The notes beneath the pieces were generated by a model. That model saw only the letters and a list, made by a program, of their open reading frames with translations, did no database searches and was not told the DNA's origin. This document shows, piece after piece, positions 1 through 7,056 of a stretch of DNA of 10,845 nucleotides (positions are counted from its first letter, which is position 1; each line of letters begins with the position of its first letter). The stretch is from contig JANQJX010000187.1 of NCBI GenBank assembly GCA_028281425.1, positions 1-10,845 on the forward strand. Direction: 5' to 3'. This DNA comes from Simkania sp. Its GTDB lineage: Bacteria > Chlamydiota > Chlamydiia > Chlamydiales > Simkaniaceae. Position numbers and translations under genes: made by a program.

Positions 1-5
1 TCGCG

Positions 6-72
6 GGATTCACGGCATATTCTATGTGTGACAAGAAGCCAAGTCTGATTTAAAAAATAAGTTGGTGAATCC
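6..72. repeat. Short inverted repeat GGATTCAC/GTGAATCC
   Basis: GGATTCAC (6-13) and GTGAATCC (65-72) are exact 8-bp inverted copies; flanking GCG/CGC bases nearly extend them (GCGGGATTCAC against GTGAATCCGC, one extra G on the left). It lies upstream of the transposase remnant and could be part of a mobile-element end, but no matching copy was found on the other side of the remnant. Confidence 0.3.
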
Positions 73-161
73 GCAACTCGCGTATATTATTAAAAATTAT
101 AGGGATTCCCCAAAGAGAACATGATGACCCCAAATTGTGACCAATTTTCTCTATAGTACAG

Positions 162-392
162 CATAAAGAGGTGAGACTTTTTGGAGCGTAAGGTTCACAT
201 GATTGTGACGCTTGTTTGATGATGCCAGGCTCGACTGCAGAGGTTAAAGCTTTGAAAATGTTTCAGTTTAGCTTCGAAAAAAGGATCAAAAATCTATGGA
301 GATGGCGCCTATAATGATGATTGTTTTGAAACCGGTTTAGAAAAAGTTTAGGGATTGAGCGAATCCCTAAAAGGAAAAAGAATAGCCTCAGA
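162..392 (+). pseudogene. Degenerate DDE transposase fragment (IS982/IS5-like remnant)
   Basis: Four short peptides in changing frames read in order like the catalytic half of an IS transposase: HKEVRLFGA (162-188), KVHMIVTL (190-213), PGSTAEVKALK (225-257), IYGDGAYNDDCFETGLEKV (292-348) and GIERIPKRKKNSLR (351-392). The G-x-KVH-x-IVT block, the PGS block, the GDGAYND block (carrying a probable catalytic Asp) and the RKKNS block occur in this order in DDE transposases of the IS982/IS5 type. Each junction needs a frameshift and stops interrupt the frames, so no functional protein can be made. The N-terminal third and the C-terminal part after RKKNS were not recognised. Family assignment comes from remembered motifs and is less certain than the call of a dead transposase. 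Confidence 0.65.
347..371. repeat. Perfect 10-bp hairpin inside the transposase remnant
   Basis: Arms TTTAGGGATT (347-356) and AATCCCTAAA (362-371) are exact reverse complements around a 5-nt GAGCG loop. It lies across the frame break between the GDGAYND and RKKNS pieces. It could fold in RNA of either strand, but no T-run follows on the plus strand, so it is not a classical terminator. It may be chance structure in decayed sequence. Confidence 0.5.
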
Positions 393-608
393 TAAGCATT
401 GAGGCATTAAGGCTAACACCCCATCGCTTTTGATAGAAACAACGCATCTACTTCGTTTCAACCCTTTGCTAAGAGGCACGCACTTTGTGCTCGGCGCTCA
501 CCTCGTATTTACATCATTTCTACAAGTCGATGACGCGAATGGGTCGCAACTTGGGGTATGAGGGCGGAATTGTTTGTTAGATCCCACTCACAGGTGAGTC
601 ATCTTACT
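393..608. other. GC-richer non-coding stretch of unknown origin
   Basis: No convincing coding sequence was found on either strand. Base count over 471-600 gives 66 G+C in 130 (51%), well above the AT-rich neighbours. A near-palindrome ACTCAC-AG-GTGAGT (586-599) lies 10 nt downstream of the def stop codon but lacks a T-run. The stretch follows the transposase remnant directly, so it may be the rest of that element, another inserted repeat or a dead gene. I do not recognise it. Confidence 0.4.
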
Positions 609-1139
609 TCACACCGACATTTCTTTCTTAAGTCGCCGCAAATCGTCTTCAAGGTTCTTTTTCGATTTAGTATCTAAACGATCGATAAAAAGAACGCCAT
701 TGAGATGATCATTTTCATGCATAATGACGCGCGCTCTCCAGCCTGTTGCCTCTTCTTTTTGAGTTTTTCCCTCTAAATCAAGATATTCCACTTCAATTTT
801 ATAGGGACGTTTGACTTCTTTTACAATCCCTGGAATAGAAAGGCATCCTTCTCTTGCCACACCTATATTTTCCGAAGGAGAAGAAAGTATAGGATTGATA
901 TAAACTTTAGGAGGACAAAAAATAGGGTGCCCTTCACTATCTTCTCCATTGTCATAACGAATCACAAAAAGCCTCACTAGCTTTCCTACTTGCGAAGCAG
1001 CAAGACCTGCCCCATCATGTTTAAGAACCGTTTCAATAAGATCTTGAGCAAACTTTTTGAGCTGATCATTCACCTCTTTAACAGGCAAACATTTTTCTCT
1101 AAGAATTGGATTCCCATAATACTTAAGATCGAGAATCAT
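609..1139 (-). CDS. def: Peptide deformylase
   Basis: Cytoplasmic metalloenzyme that removes the formyl group from the N-terminal methionine of new proteins. The 176-residue product has all three family motifs: GAGLAASQ (residues 43-50; the family form is GxGxAAxQ, and the usual Pro before Gln is Ser here), EGCLS (97-101, with metal ligand Cys99) and HENDH (141-145, His141 and His145 as metal ligands, Glu142 catalytic). Length is normal for a bacterial deformylase. Its ATG overlaps the secG stop codon in an ATGA, and only a weak AAGAAAG-type ribosome site precedes it, so translation is probably coupled to secG. It is the last gene of the tpiA-secG-def operon. The function is secure. Confidence 0.96.
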   Translation of the reverse strand: MILDLKYYGNPILREKCLPVKEVNDQLKKFAQDLIETVLKHDGAGLAASQVGKLVRLFVIRYDNGEDSEGHPIFCPPKVYINPILSSPSENIGVAREGCLSIPGIVKEVKRPYKIEVEYLDLEGKTQKEEATGWRARVIMHENDHLNGVLFIDRLDTKSKKNLEDDLRRLKKEMSV

Positions 1140-1429
1140 AAGGACCCGCTTTCTTCTATTTCAACTTGAGGGACTTTGATGTTAACGTTTCCAAGAGAAG
1201 AGGACCAAATCGAAAGAATCAAGGAGGCAATCATGAAGATCAAGGCTAAATAAGCGGTGAATTTTTTTAAAACATCAGCGGTTGATGTTCCAAAAAGAGA
1301 ATCCCCTCCATCCCCTCCAAAAGAAGCCCCAAGTCCCATTCCCTTACTTTCTTGAATCAATATCACAAAAGATAAAAGGAGACAGAGTCCTAAAAACAAA
1401 AATAGACTGATATAAAAAAAAGTGTTCAT
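1136..1429 (-). CDS. secG: Preprotein translocase subunit SecG
   Basis: Small membrane subunit of the SecYEG channel, which stimulates SecA-driven protein export. The 97-residue protein has two hydrophobic segments (about 5-25 and 57-76). They are separated by a Gly-rich cytoplasmic loop reading LIQESKGMGLGASFGG and then SLFGTSTADVLKKFT, which is the family signature. The tail after the second segment is short. The ATG overlaps the tpiA stop as ATGA, and a good ribosome site (GAGGA, 9 nt upstream) lies within the tpiA 3' end. The gene in turn overlaps def by 4 nt. Sec function is not linked to its metabolic neighbours, so the operon looks like simple housekeeping co-expression. Confidence 0.93.
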   Translation of the reverse strand: MNTFFYISLFLFLGLCLLLSFVILIQESKGMGLGASFGGDGGDSLFGTSTADVLKKFTAYLALIFMIASLILSIWSSSLGNVNIKVPQVEIEESGSL

Positions 1430-2193
1430 CTTAATTTTTCCTCAACACGATGAATGATGGTCGCAAAAGAATTGACATCAAGCGATGCACCTCCAATTAA
1501 AGCTCCATCAATATTGACCTGCTCAATAAATGCTGAAATATTCTCTACTTTTACTGATCCTCCATAGAGAATAGGAATAGCATCTCCCTCTTTTTCCCCA
1601 AAACACTTGATCAATATGTCCCGGCAAAATTTATGCGTTTGATCAACGATTTCAGGAGTTGCTGTTTTTCCTGTTCCAATCGCCCAAACGGGTTCATAGG
1701 CAATGATAAGCTTTTCGATTTTATGACTTGGAAAATCTTGAAGAGCATCTAAAAGTTGTTTTGTTAAAACTTCTTTTATTTGACCCTTTTCTCTTTCTTC
1801 TTCAGTTTCTCCAATACAAAGAATCGCTTCAAAATTTTCTTTAAGAGCCCAAAGTAGCTTATCTCGAATGATTTGATGATCTTCTCCAAAAAGATGTCTC
1901 CTTTCTGAGTGCCCTAAAATCACAAACACAGCTCCTGCTTCTTTAAGCATTTCAGAAGAAATCTCTCCCGTATAAGCCCCTTTAGGAAAAGGACTCATAT
2001 TTTGAGCTCCAATGCAGATAGAGGTTTTTTTTACTTCATGTTTAGCTGCAGAAATCGAAGTAAAAGGAGGGGCGATATAAACCAAAGTATTGGAATTTTT
2101 TAAAGAAGCTTGCAGCTTAGAAATAAATGCTTTTGTCTCTTTGACCGTATGATGCATTTTCCAGTTTGCAGCAATGATGATTCGTCTACTCAT
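1426..2193 (-). CDS. tpiA: Triosephosphate isomerase
   Basis: Glycolytic enzyme interconverting dihydroxyacetone phosphate and glyceraldehyde 3-phosphate. From the ATG at 2193 the protein is 255 residues, the usual size. It has the substrate-binding AANWKM (Asn10, Lys12), the HSERR block with catalytic His95, the AYEPVWAIGTG block with catalytic Glu167 and loop 6, and the phosphate-binding YGGSV (210-214) and IGGASL (233-238). An upstream in-frame GTG at 2223 would add 10 residues. It is rejected because the ATG has an AAAAAAGG ribosome site 5 nt upstream and because the best promoter places transcription start downstream of the GTG. It is the first gene of the operon and divergent from xseA; the same neighbour relation is known, from memory, in Chlamydia. 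Confidence 0.96.
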   Translation of the reverse strand: MSRRIIIAANWKMHHTVKETKAFISKLQASLKNSNTLVYIAPPFTSISAAKHEVKKTSICIGAQNMSPFPKGAYTGEISSEMLKEAGAVFVILGHSERRHLFGEDHQIIRDKLLWALKENFEAILCIGETEEEREKGQIKEVLTKQLLDALQDFPSHKIEKLIIAYEPVWAIGTGKTATPEIVDQTHKFCRDILIKCFGEKEGDAIPILYGGSVKVENISAFIEQVNIDGALIGGASLDVNSFATIIHRVEEKLR

Positions 2194-2211
2194 AAAAGCC
2201 TTTTTTAAGAA

Positions 2212-2240
2212 AGTATACCTCACCTCTTCTTAATTGTCAT
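2212..2240 (-). promoter_or_regulatory. Predicted sigma-70-type promoter for tpiA-secG-def
   Basis: On the minus strand, ATGACA (-35, 2235-2240) and TATACT (-10, 2212-2217) are separated by exactly 17 nt; each matches consensus at 5 of 6 positions. Transcription would start near 2205, leaving a leader of roughly a dozen bases before the tpiA ATG at 2193. This placement argues against use of the GTG at 2223. Confidence 0.65.
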
Positions 2241-2241
2241 C

Positions 2242-2270
2242 TTGAAGTTAGAAGCAAAGTAGATTAAACT
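2242..2270 (+). promoter_or_regulatory. Possible promoter for xseA-xseB-dxs-nadK
   Basis: TTGAAG (2242-2247) and TAAACT (2265-2270) with a 17-nt spacer, each 4 of 6 to consensus, would start transcription about 20 nt before the xseA start. The -35 box lies one base from the -35 box of the divergent tpiA promoter. The match is weaker than for the tpiA side. Confidence 0.4.
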
Positions 2271-2301
2271 TAAGTTTTTTTAAAAGCAGCTAGATTGTTT
2301 G

Positions 2302-3804
2302 ATGGCATGGATCCCACCTGAAATTTTTAGTGTCAGTGAGCTGACTCAAGAAATTAAAAAAAACCTTGAGTCCCGTTTTCCCTTTATCACTGTAAAAGGA
2401 GAGGTCTCTAACCTGCGTAAATTGACTTCAGGCCATTGCTATTTCAGTTTAAAAGATGAAAAAGCTCAAATTTCAGCCATTTTATTTAAAGGCTCTCAGT
2501 CAATGCTTTCCCATTTTCCAAAAAATGGAGATACACTCATTGTTAAAGGGCAAATCAATGTCTACCCCCCTCAGGGAACCTATAGTTTGATCGTGCGAGA
2601 AATTGACTTAGCTGGAGTAGGGCAATTGCTTCTTAGATTCCATGAGCTTAAAAAAAAGCTTCGAGATCAAGGTTGGTTTGATTCAAAGATAAAAAAGCCT
2701 ATTCCAAGCTACCCTAAGACAATTGGTATTGTGACAAGTGCAACAGGCGCTGTGATCCAAGATATCATTCATGTCCTTAAAAGACGATTTCCAAATTTTA
2801 AATTGATTTTAAATCCCGTCAAAGTCCAAGGAAAAGGAGCCGCCATTGAAATCAAAAAAGCCATTGAAGCTTTTAATGAGTTTCAACTTGCGGATGTTTT
2901 AATCATTGGCCGCGGGGGAGGGAGCCTAGAAGATCTTTGGCCTTTCAATGAAGAATGTGTGGCAAAAGCCATTTTTGAATCCCATATTCCAATTATCTCT
3001 GCTGTAGGTCATGAAACCGATATGACAATTGCCGATGCTGTTGCAGATATACGAGCGCCTACCCCATCAGCCGCGGCCGAAATTGTCACAAAAGAACTCC
3101 AAGCGCAACTAGATTTTTTAGCCAAAACAAAAAAAGCGGTGACATATGCTCTTTTGCAAAAAATTCAAAGAGAACATCTCAAATTGATGAGAATCAAAAA
3201 ACACCCTTATTTTGTTTCTTCAGAAGCACTTTTATCTGACTCCTATCAAAAAATAGATCGTGTCAATGAACTTTTAAAAGAAAAAATAAACAAATATCTA
3301 GAAGGGAAAAGACTTTATCTTTATGCTTTAAAAAAAGAACTCCAAGCTCTAAGACCCATAAATCAAATTGCCTCTTTAAAACAAACCCTTTGCTTTTATC
3401 AAGATGCTTTTGAAAAAGTGGGAATACAACTGGTTCAAACAAAACAAAAACACCTCAAGATTTCTATGGAAAAAATCGATCATACGCTTACGACTTTATT
3501 AAAGCAGAAAAAAAATCATTTAAGAGAAAAAAACTTTTTATCTCATGCCATATCCAATTTGAAAAAAACCTTAAGTCTCAAAAAAGAACACTATATCAAA
3601 TTAAAAAATTACTTAGAATCTATCCATCCCTATGAATTATTAAAAAAAGGGTACTGCATGCCCTTTGCCGAAAAAGATCATTCGGTTATCATCTCTTCTA
3701 AAAGCATCAAAAAAAATCAAAGGCTTCATCTTCTCTTTCATGATGGAACTGTTAAATCAACTGTAACTGAGGTATGCTTAGGCCATGGTAGAAAAAAATC
3801 TTAA
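2302..3804 (+). CDS. xseA: Exodeoxyribonuclease VII large subunit
   Basis: Catalytic subunit of exonuclease VII, which degrades single-stranded DNA from both ends during repair and recombination, in complex with XseB. The 500-residue product begins with the OB-fold region (VSELTQEIKKNLESRFPFI, then VKGEVSNLRKLTSGHCYFSLKD, about residues 11-100). The catalytic domain follows, with IGIVTSATGAVIQD (141-154), DVLIIGRGGGSLEDLW (198-213) and SAVGHETD (233-240); these carry the Asp, Arg and His residues regarded as active in the family. A long Lys-rich helical region (about 265-460) fits the coiled-coil arm that binds XseB copies. Start: the ATG at 2302 is directly preceded by an in-frame TTG (2299), and neither has a clear ribosome site. 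It overlaps xseB by 20 nt. Confidence 0.95.
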   Translation: MAWIPPEIFSVSELTQEIKKNLESRFPFITVKGEVSNLRKLTSGHCYFSLKDEKAQISAILFKGSQSMLSHFPKNGDTLIVKGQINVYPPQGTYSLIVREIDLAGVGQLLLRFHELKKKLRDQGWFDSKIKKPIPSYPKTIGIVTSATGAVIQDIIHVLKRRFPNFKLILNPVKVQGKGAAIEIKKAIEAFNEFQLADVLIIGRGGGSLEDLWPFNEECVAKAIFESHIPIISAVGHETDMTIADAVADIRAPTPSAAAEIVTKELQAQLDFLAKTKKAVTYALLQKIQREHLKLMRIKKHPYFVSSEALLSDSYQKIDRVNELLKEKINKYLEGKRLYLYALKKELQALRPINQIASLKQTLCFYQDAFEKVGIQLVQTKQKHLKISMEKIDHTLTTLLKQKKNHLREKNFLSHAISNLKKTLSLKKEHYIKLKNYLESIHPYELLKKGYCMPFAEKDHSVIISSKSIKKNQRLHLLFHDGTVKSTVTEVCLGHGRKKS

Positions 3805-4057
3805 GGAGTTCTCTTTTGAAGAAGCTTATAGCCATCTTGAAGCTATTTTAGAAGAGCTTAACTCTGGCACATTATCTCTAGAGAAATCTTTGCAGTCTTA
3901 TGAACAAGCAGATAAGCTTATGGCTCTTTGCAATCAAAAACTCATCCATGCTGAACAAAGAATTGAAACCCTCATGAAAAACAGGCAAGGCGAAATCGAG
4001 ACAGATCAAGAAAACAGACCTAAGCTTCAGCCTTTTCACCTAGATACCTCTCCATGA
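3785..4057 (+). CDS. xseB: Exodeoxyribonuclease VII small subunit
   Basis: Small helical partner of XseA; several copies bind the arm of each large subunit and are needed for nuclease activity. The 90-residue product has the family core FSFEEAYSHLEAILEELNSG (9-28), then LSLEKSLQSYEQADKLMALC and the helix continuing through AEQRIETL. These are the usual two antiparallel helices, with a polar tail after about residue 68. Its start lies inside the end of xseA, overlapping by 20 nt in another frame, and its stop overlaps the dxs start as ATGA. Co-translation with both neighbours is therefore likely. The pairing with xseA makes the call firm despite the small size. Confidence 0.93.
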   Translation: MVEKNLKEFSFEEAYSHLEAILEELNSGTLSLEKSLQSYEQADKLMALCNQKLIHAEQRIETLMKNRQGEIETDQENRPKLQPFHLDTSP

Positions 4058-5970
4058 CTTTGCTTCTTGACCAAATTTCCAGTCCCCAAGATTTAAACAA
4101 TTTTTCCCTAAGAGAACTCAAAGAGATTGCCGAGCAAATTCGCTTTCGTATTATGGATGTTCTTTCCAGGACAGGAGGGCACCTCTCTTCGAATCTAGGA
4201 ATTGTTGAGCTTACAATTGCACTTCATAAGGCTTTTAATTCTCCCAAAGATAAACTCATTTTTGATGTGAGTCACCAATCTTACACGCATAAAATTTTAA
4301 CAGGAAGAAATCTCCGTTTCCATACTTTAAGACAATTCGAAGGAATCTCTGGATTCACGGATCCCAACGAATCTATCCATGATCATTTCTTTGCAGGTCA
4401 TGCGGGGAATGCTCTTTCGATCAGCCTTGGAATGGCTAAAAGCCGAGATCTTCAAGGGCTTTCTTATCACCTTCTCCCCATCTTAGGAGATGCTGCTTTG
4501 ACGTGTGGTCTTACCTTAGAAGCGATGAATAATATTCCCAAAAAACTTAAAAATTTCATTGTGATTCTCAATGATAATGCCATGGCAATTGCAAAAAATG
4601 TAGGAGCAATCACAACAATTTTAAGCCGCTTTTTCAATAGTCCTACCGCAAATCATATCTATGACGAGCTTTCTGAGATTTTATCTAAAATCCCAGGCTA
4701 TGGAAAAACCCTTTCCATACAAGGAAATAAGATCAAAGAATCGATGAAAAACTTAATTAGCACAGCCCCTTTTTTTGAGCAATTTGGTCTTTCCTATGTT
4801 GGACCTATCGATGGGCATGACATCAAAAAACTCATCGATACTTTTGAAGCCTTAAAAAATCAGGAAAGACCCACTCTTGTTCACGTGCTTACAGTCAAAG
4901 GACAAGGTATGAAAAGAGCTATTAGCAATCCCATCCCCTATCATGGAGCCAAACCCTTTGATCGACAAACAGGAGAATTTCTTCATCCTAAAAACCCAAA
5001 TCCTACTTTTCCTAAAATTTTTGGAAAACATCTCCTTCATCTTGCAGAAAAAGATCCTTCAATTGTTGCAGTCACACCTGCAATGCCTGTGGGCTCTTGT
5101 CTTGATGCTTTTATGAAAAAGTATCCAAATCGCTGCATTGATGTTGGAATCGCTGAAGGACACTCTGTCACTTATGCAAGTGGAATTGCTCATCCTAAAA
5201 ATCTAAAAGTGATTGTTTGTATTTACTCTACTTTTCTTCAACGTGCCTTTGACAATATTTACCACGATGTTTGCATTCAAAAATCTCCTCTTATTTTTGC
5301 GATTGATCGTGCAGGATTAGCATCGGGAGATGGAGTGACAGCGCAAGGCATTTACGACATCGGTTTTCTAAATGCTATGCCAAATATTGTCATTGTTCAA
5401 CCGCGAGATGGCCATGTTTTAAAAGAACTTTTAGAAAGTGCTTTCGAATGGAATCTTCCAACAGCCATTCGCTATCCTAATCTAAAAACAACAGTGTATG
5501 AAGAAAAAAAGATTGAAAAGCGCTCTTTAGGAAAAGGAGAGGTTCTTTCAAAAGGAAAAGAGGTTACACTCATTGCTTTAGGGCATATGGTTGACCTTGC
5601 ACTTGAAACCAAAGAACTTTTACTCTCGAAGGGAATTGAAGCAACTGTGATCGATCCTGTTTTTATCAAACCTCTAGATGAAGCACTTTTTGCCAAATAT
5701 TTGTTAAAGTCCAAAGTTGTTGTCACCCTTGAAGAACACTCTTTAAAAGGAGGCCTTGGCTCCATCATCAATTCTTTTGCAATCACTCAGCAATCCTCTT
5801 CCCAACCTTCTATTTTAAATTTTGGGATTGCTGACATCTGTGTTCCGCACGGTGATTATAAAGAACTTTTAGAAAAATTTGGGCTCCACAAAGAAAGGAT
5901 TGCAAAACACATTGAAAATAGTCTATCAAAAGCATCCAATTGCCTACTCTCTTCTTGTGATAGCTTATGA
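4054..5970 (+). CDS. dxs: 1-deoxy-D-xylulose-5-phosphate synthase (divergent type)
   Basis: Thiamine-diphosphate enzyme joining pyruvate and glyceraldehyde 3-phosphate in the first step of the MEP isoprenoid pathway. Length (638) and domain order fit Dxs. Family hallmarks include GGHLSSNLG (41-49, His43), DVSHQSYTHKILTGR (71-85), PYHGAKPFD (295-303, His297), DVGIAEGH with catalytic Glu368, and YSTFLQRAFD plus IDRAG (Arg419). Several usually conserved positions differ from what I remember of E. coli: GDG is GDA (145-147), NDNEMS is NDNAMA (173-178), THQG is TAQG (Ala430), and RYPRG is RYPNL (Asn476). The xseAB-dxs linkage, remembered from Chlamydia, supports the name. Coupled by ATGA overlaps to xseB and nadK; no own ribosome site is obvious. 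Confidence 0.9.
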   Translation: MTLLLDQISSPQDLNNFSLRELKEIAEQIRFRIMDVLSRTGGHLSSNLGIVELTIALHKAFNSPKDKLIFDVSHQSYTHKILTGRNLRFHTLRQFEGISGFTDPNESIHDHFFAGHAGNALSISLGMAKSRDLQGLSYHLLPILGDAALTCGLTLEAMNNIPKKLKNFIVILNDNAMAIAKNVGAITTILSRFFNSPTANHIYDELSEILSKIPGYGKTLSIQGNKIKESMKNLISTAPFFEQFGLSYVGPIDGHDIKKLIDTFEALKNQERPTLVHVLTVKGQGMKRAISNPIPYHGAKPFDRQTGEFLHPKNPNPTFPKIFGKHLLHLAEKDPSIVAVTPAMPVGSCLDAFMKKYPNRCIDVGIAEGHSVTYASGIAHPKNLKVIVCIYSTFLQRAFDNIYHDVCIQKSPLIFAIDRAGLASGDGVTAQGIYDIGFLNAMPNIVIVQPRDGHVLKELLESAFEWNLPTAIRYPNLKTTVYEEKKIEKRSLGKGEVLSKGKEVTLIALGHMVDLALETKELLLSKGIEATVIDPVFIKPLDEALFAKYLLKSKVVVTLEEHSLKGGLGSIINSFAITQQSSSQPSILNFGIADICVPHGDYKELLEKFGLHKERIAKHIENSLSKASNCLLSSCDSL

Positions 5971-6809
5971 AAACCCTCGCTCTTTTCCCAAAAACAAATG
6001 ACGCTAAATCCATTCAAATCGCAAAGCAGGTCATCTCTTTTTTCCAAAAACATCATATCAAAGTTGTGATTGAAGATGATAAAGCTGAAAAATTTCATCA
6101 AGAGCCTCTTTCAAAAACAAATCCCAAAGAAATTGAACTGCTCATCACAATGGGGGGAGATGGTTCTATTTTGCGTATTGCTCATCAATATGCAACCTTT
6201 GACCTTCCAATCCTCGGAATCAATCTTGGTCATTTAGGATTTATGGCAGATGTACAAATCGATGCCATTTTACCTTGTTTAGATGATCTTTTAAAAGGAA
6301 AATATGAAACTGAAAATAGGATCATGATCGATGGCTTTCTTCCTTCTCATAAAACTATTTTTGCAATCAATGATTGCGCGTTTCATCGAGCTCAAAATCC
6401 AAGTCTTATTGAAATTGAAATCTATGTTGATGGTTCTTATCTTAACACTTTTGAAGCTGATGGCGTTGTTTTAGCAACACCTAATGGATCGACTGCTTAC
6501 TCTCTTGCTGCTGGAGGTCCTATCCTCAGCCCTGGTATGGATGCTTTTGTTCTAACCCCTATTTGTCCTCATACCATTTCCAACCGTCCTTTTGTTCTCC
6601 CTACCACATATGAAATTCAAATCAAATATGTCAGTACTTATAAACCGATTGAAATCGTCTTTGATGGACTTATCCGTTTCGAACTGCAAACAGGCCAAAG
6701 CATCACACTCAAAAAAAGTACAAAAACATTTAAACTCATTCATCTAAGGCATATTGATTACTTTTCTACTCTCCGTACAAAATTGGGTTGGTCCGGAAAA
6801 TTACGTTAA
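5967..6809 (+). CDS. nadK: NAD kinase
   Basis: Cytoplasmic enzyme phosphorylating NAD to NADP, the source of NADPH for biosynthesis, including later MEP pathway steps. The 280-residue product has the key LITMGGDGSILR motif (59-70, with GGDG at 63-66), the ILGINLGHLGFM block (82-93), the NDCAFHR block (135-141, family form NE/D) and ADGVVLATPNGSTAYSLAAGG (164-184). In that last block the usual TPTGSTAYS is TPNGSTAYS. The C-terminal PHTISNRPFVLP also matches. Its ATG overlaps the dxs stop as ATGA with no separate ribosome site, so it is the last gene of the xseA-xseB-dxs-nadK operon. No convincing T-tailed terminator follows. Confidence 0.95.
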   Translation: MKTLALFPKTNDAKSIQIAKQVISFFQKHHIKVVIEDDKAEKFHQEPLSKTNPKEIELLITMGGDGSILRIAHQYATFDLPILGINLGHLGFMADVQIDAILPCLDDLLKGKYETENRIMIDGFLPSHKTIFAINDCAFHRAQNPSLIEIEIYVDGSYLNTFEADGVVLATPNGSTAYSLAAGGPILSPGMDAFVLTPICPHTISNRPFVLPTTYEIQIKYVSTYKPIEIVFDGLIRFELQTGQSITLKKSTKTFKLIHLRHIDYFSTLRTKLGWSGKLR

Positions 6810-6867
6810 CCCAAGTTTGTCACTTGCCGTATAGAATTTTTATCGCCTCTTGGTAGAGAAATAGAGA

Positions 6868-7056
6868 TTAGCTCACCTCTTTCTTAATCGCATTCATCCA
6901 TTTTTGAAAAAGCTTTTTTTCAAATGCACAAACGGTTTGAGCATAGACAAGTCCAAAACGAAGAGATTTCAACTCCTTTTCCATTTCTTGTAAATGTTTC
7001 TCTTCATCTAAAAGAATCGATTTCACAAATACATTGGAACGATTTTGATGTAAATG
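6868..7056 (-). pseudogene. 3' remnant of a possible ferritin-like protein gene
   Basis: A minus-strand frame ending at 6868 reads VFVKSILLDEEKHLQEMEKELKSL in its middle. The ILxDExxHxxxMExxL pattern resembles the last metal-binding helix of ferritin-like (rubrerythrin/MiaE-like) proteins: a Glu with the DExxH spacing, then a further helix (LVYAQTVCAFEKKLFQKWM). Only about 60 residues remain, and the frame opens upstream with a TTG inside bioB-like sequence in another frame, with no ribosome site. It is therefore read as the tail of a gene whose 5' part was lost. It lies convergent to nadK. The family call rests on one motif and could be wrong; that it is a fragment is better supported. Confidence 0.4.

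Noticed and set aside
2194..2223. GTG-initiated N-terminal extension of tpiA
   Set aside because: The ATG at 2193 has a ribosome site, matches the family N-terminus, and the predicted promoter starts transcription downstream of the GTG.
4852..5786. Antisense open frames within dxs
   Set aside because: No family similarity; they are mirror frames of a well-supported coding sequence.
5810..6101. Antisense frames over the dxs/nadK junction
   Set aside because: Overlap two real genes on the opposite strand and have no recognisable motif.
6810..6867. Terminator for the nadK operon
   Set aside because: Only a 5-bp CAAGT/ACTTG stem without a following T-run was found.
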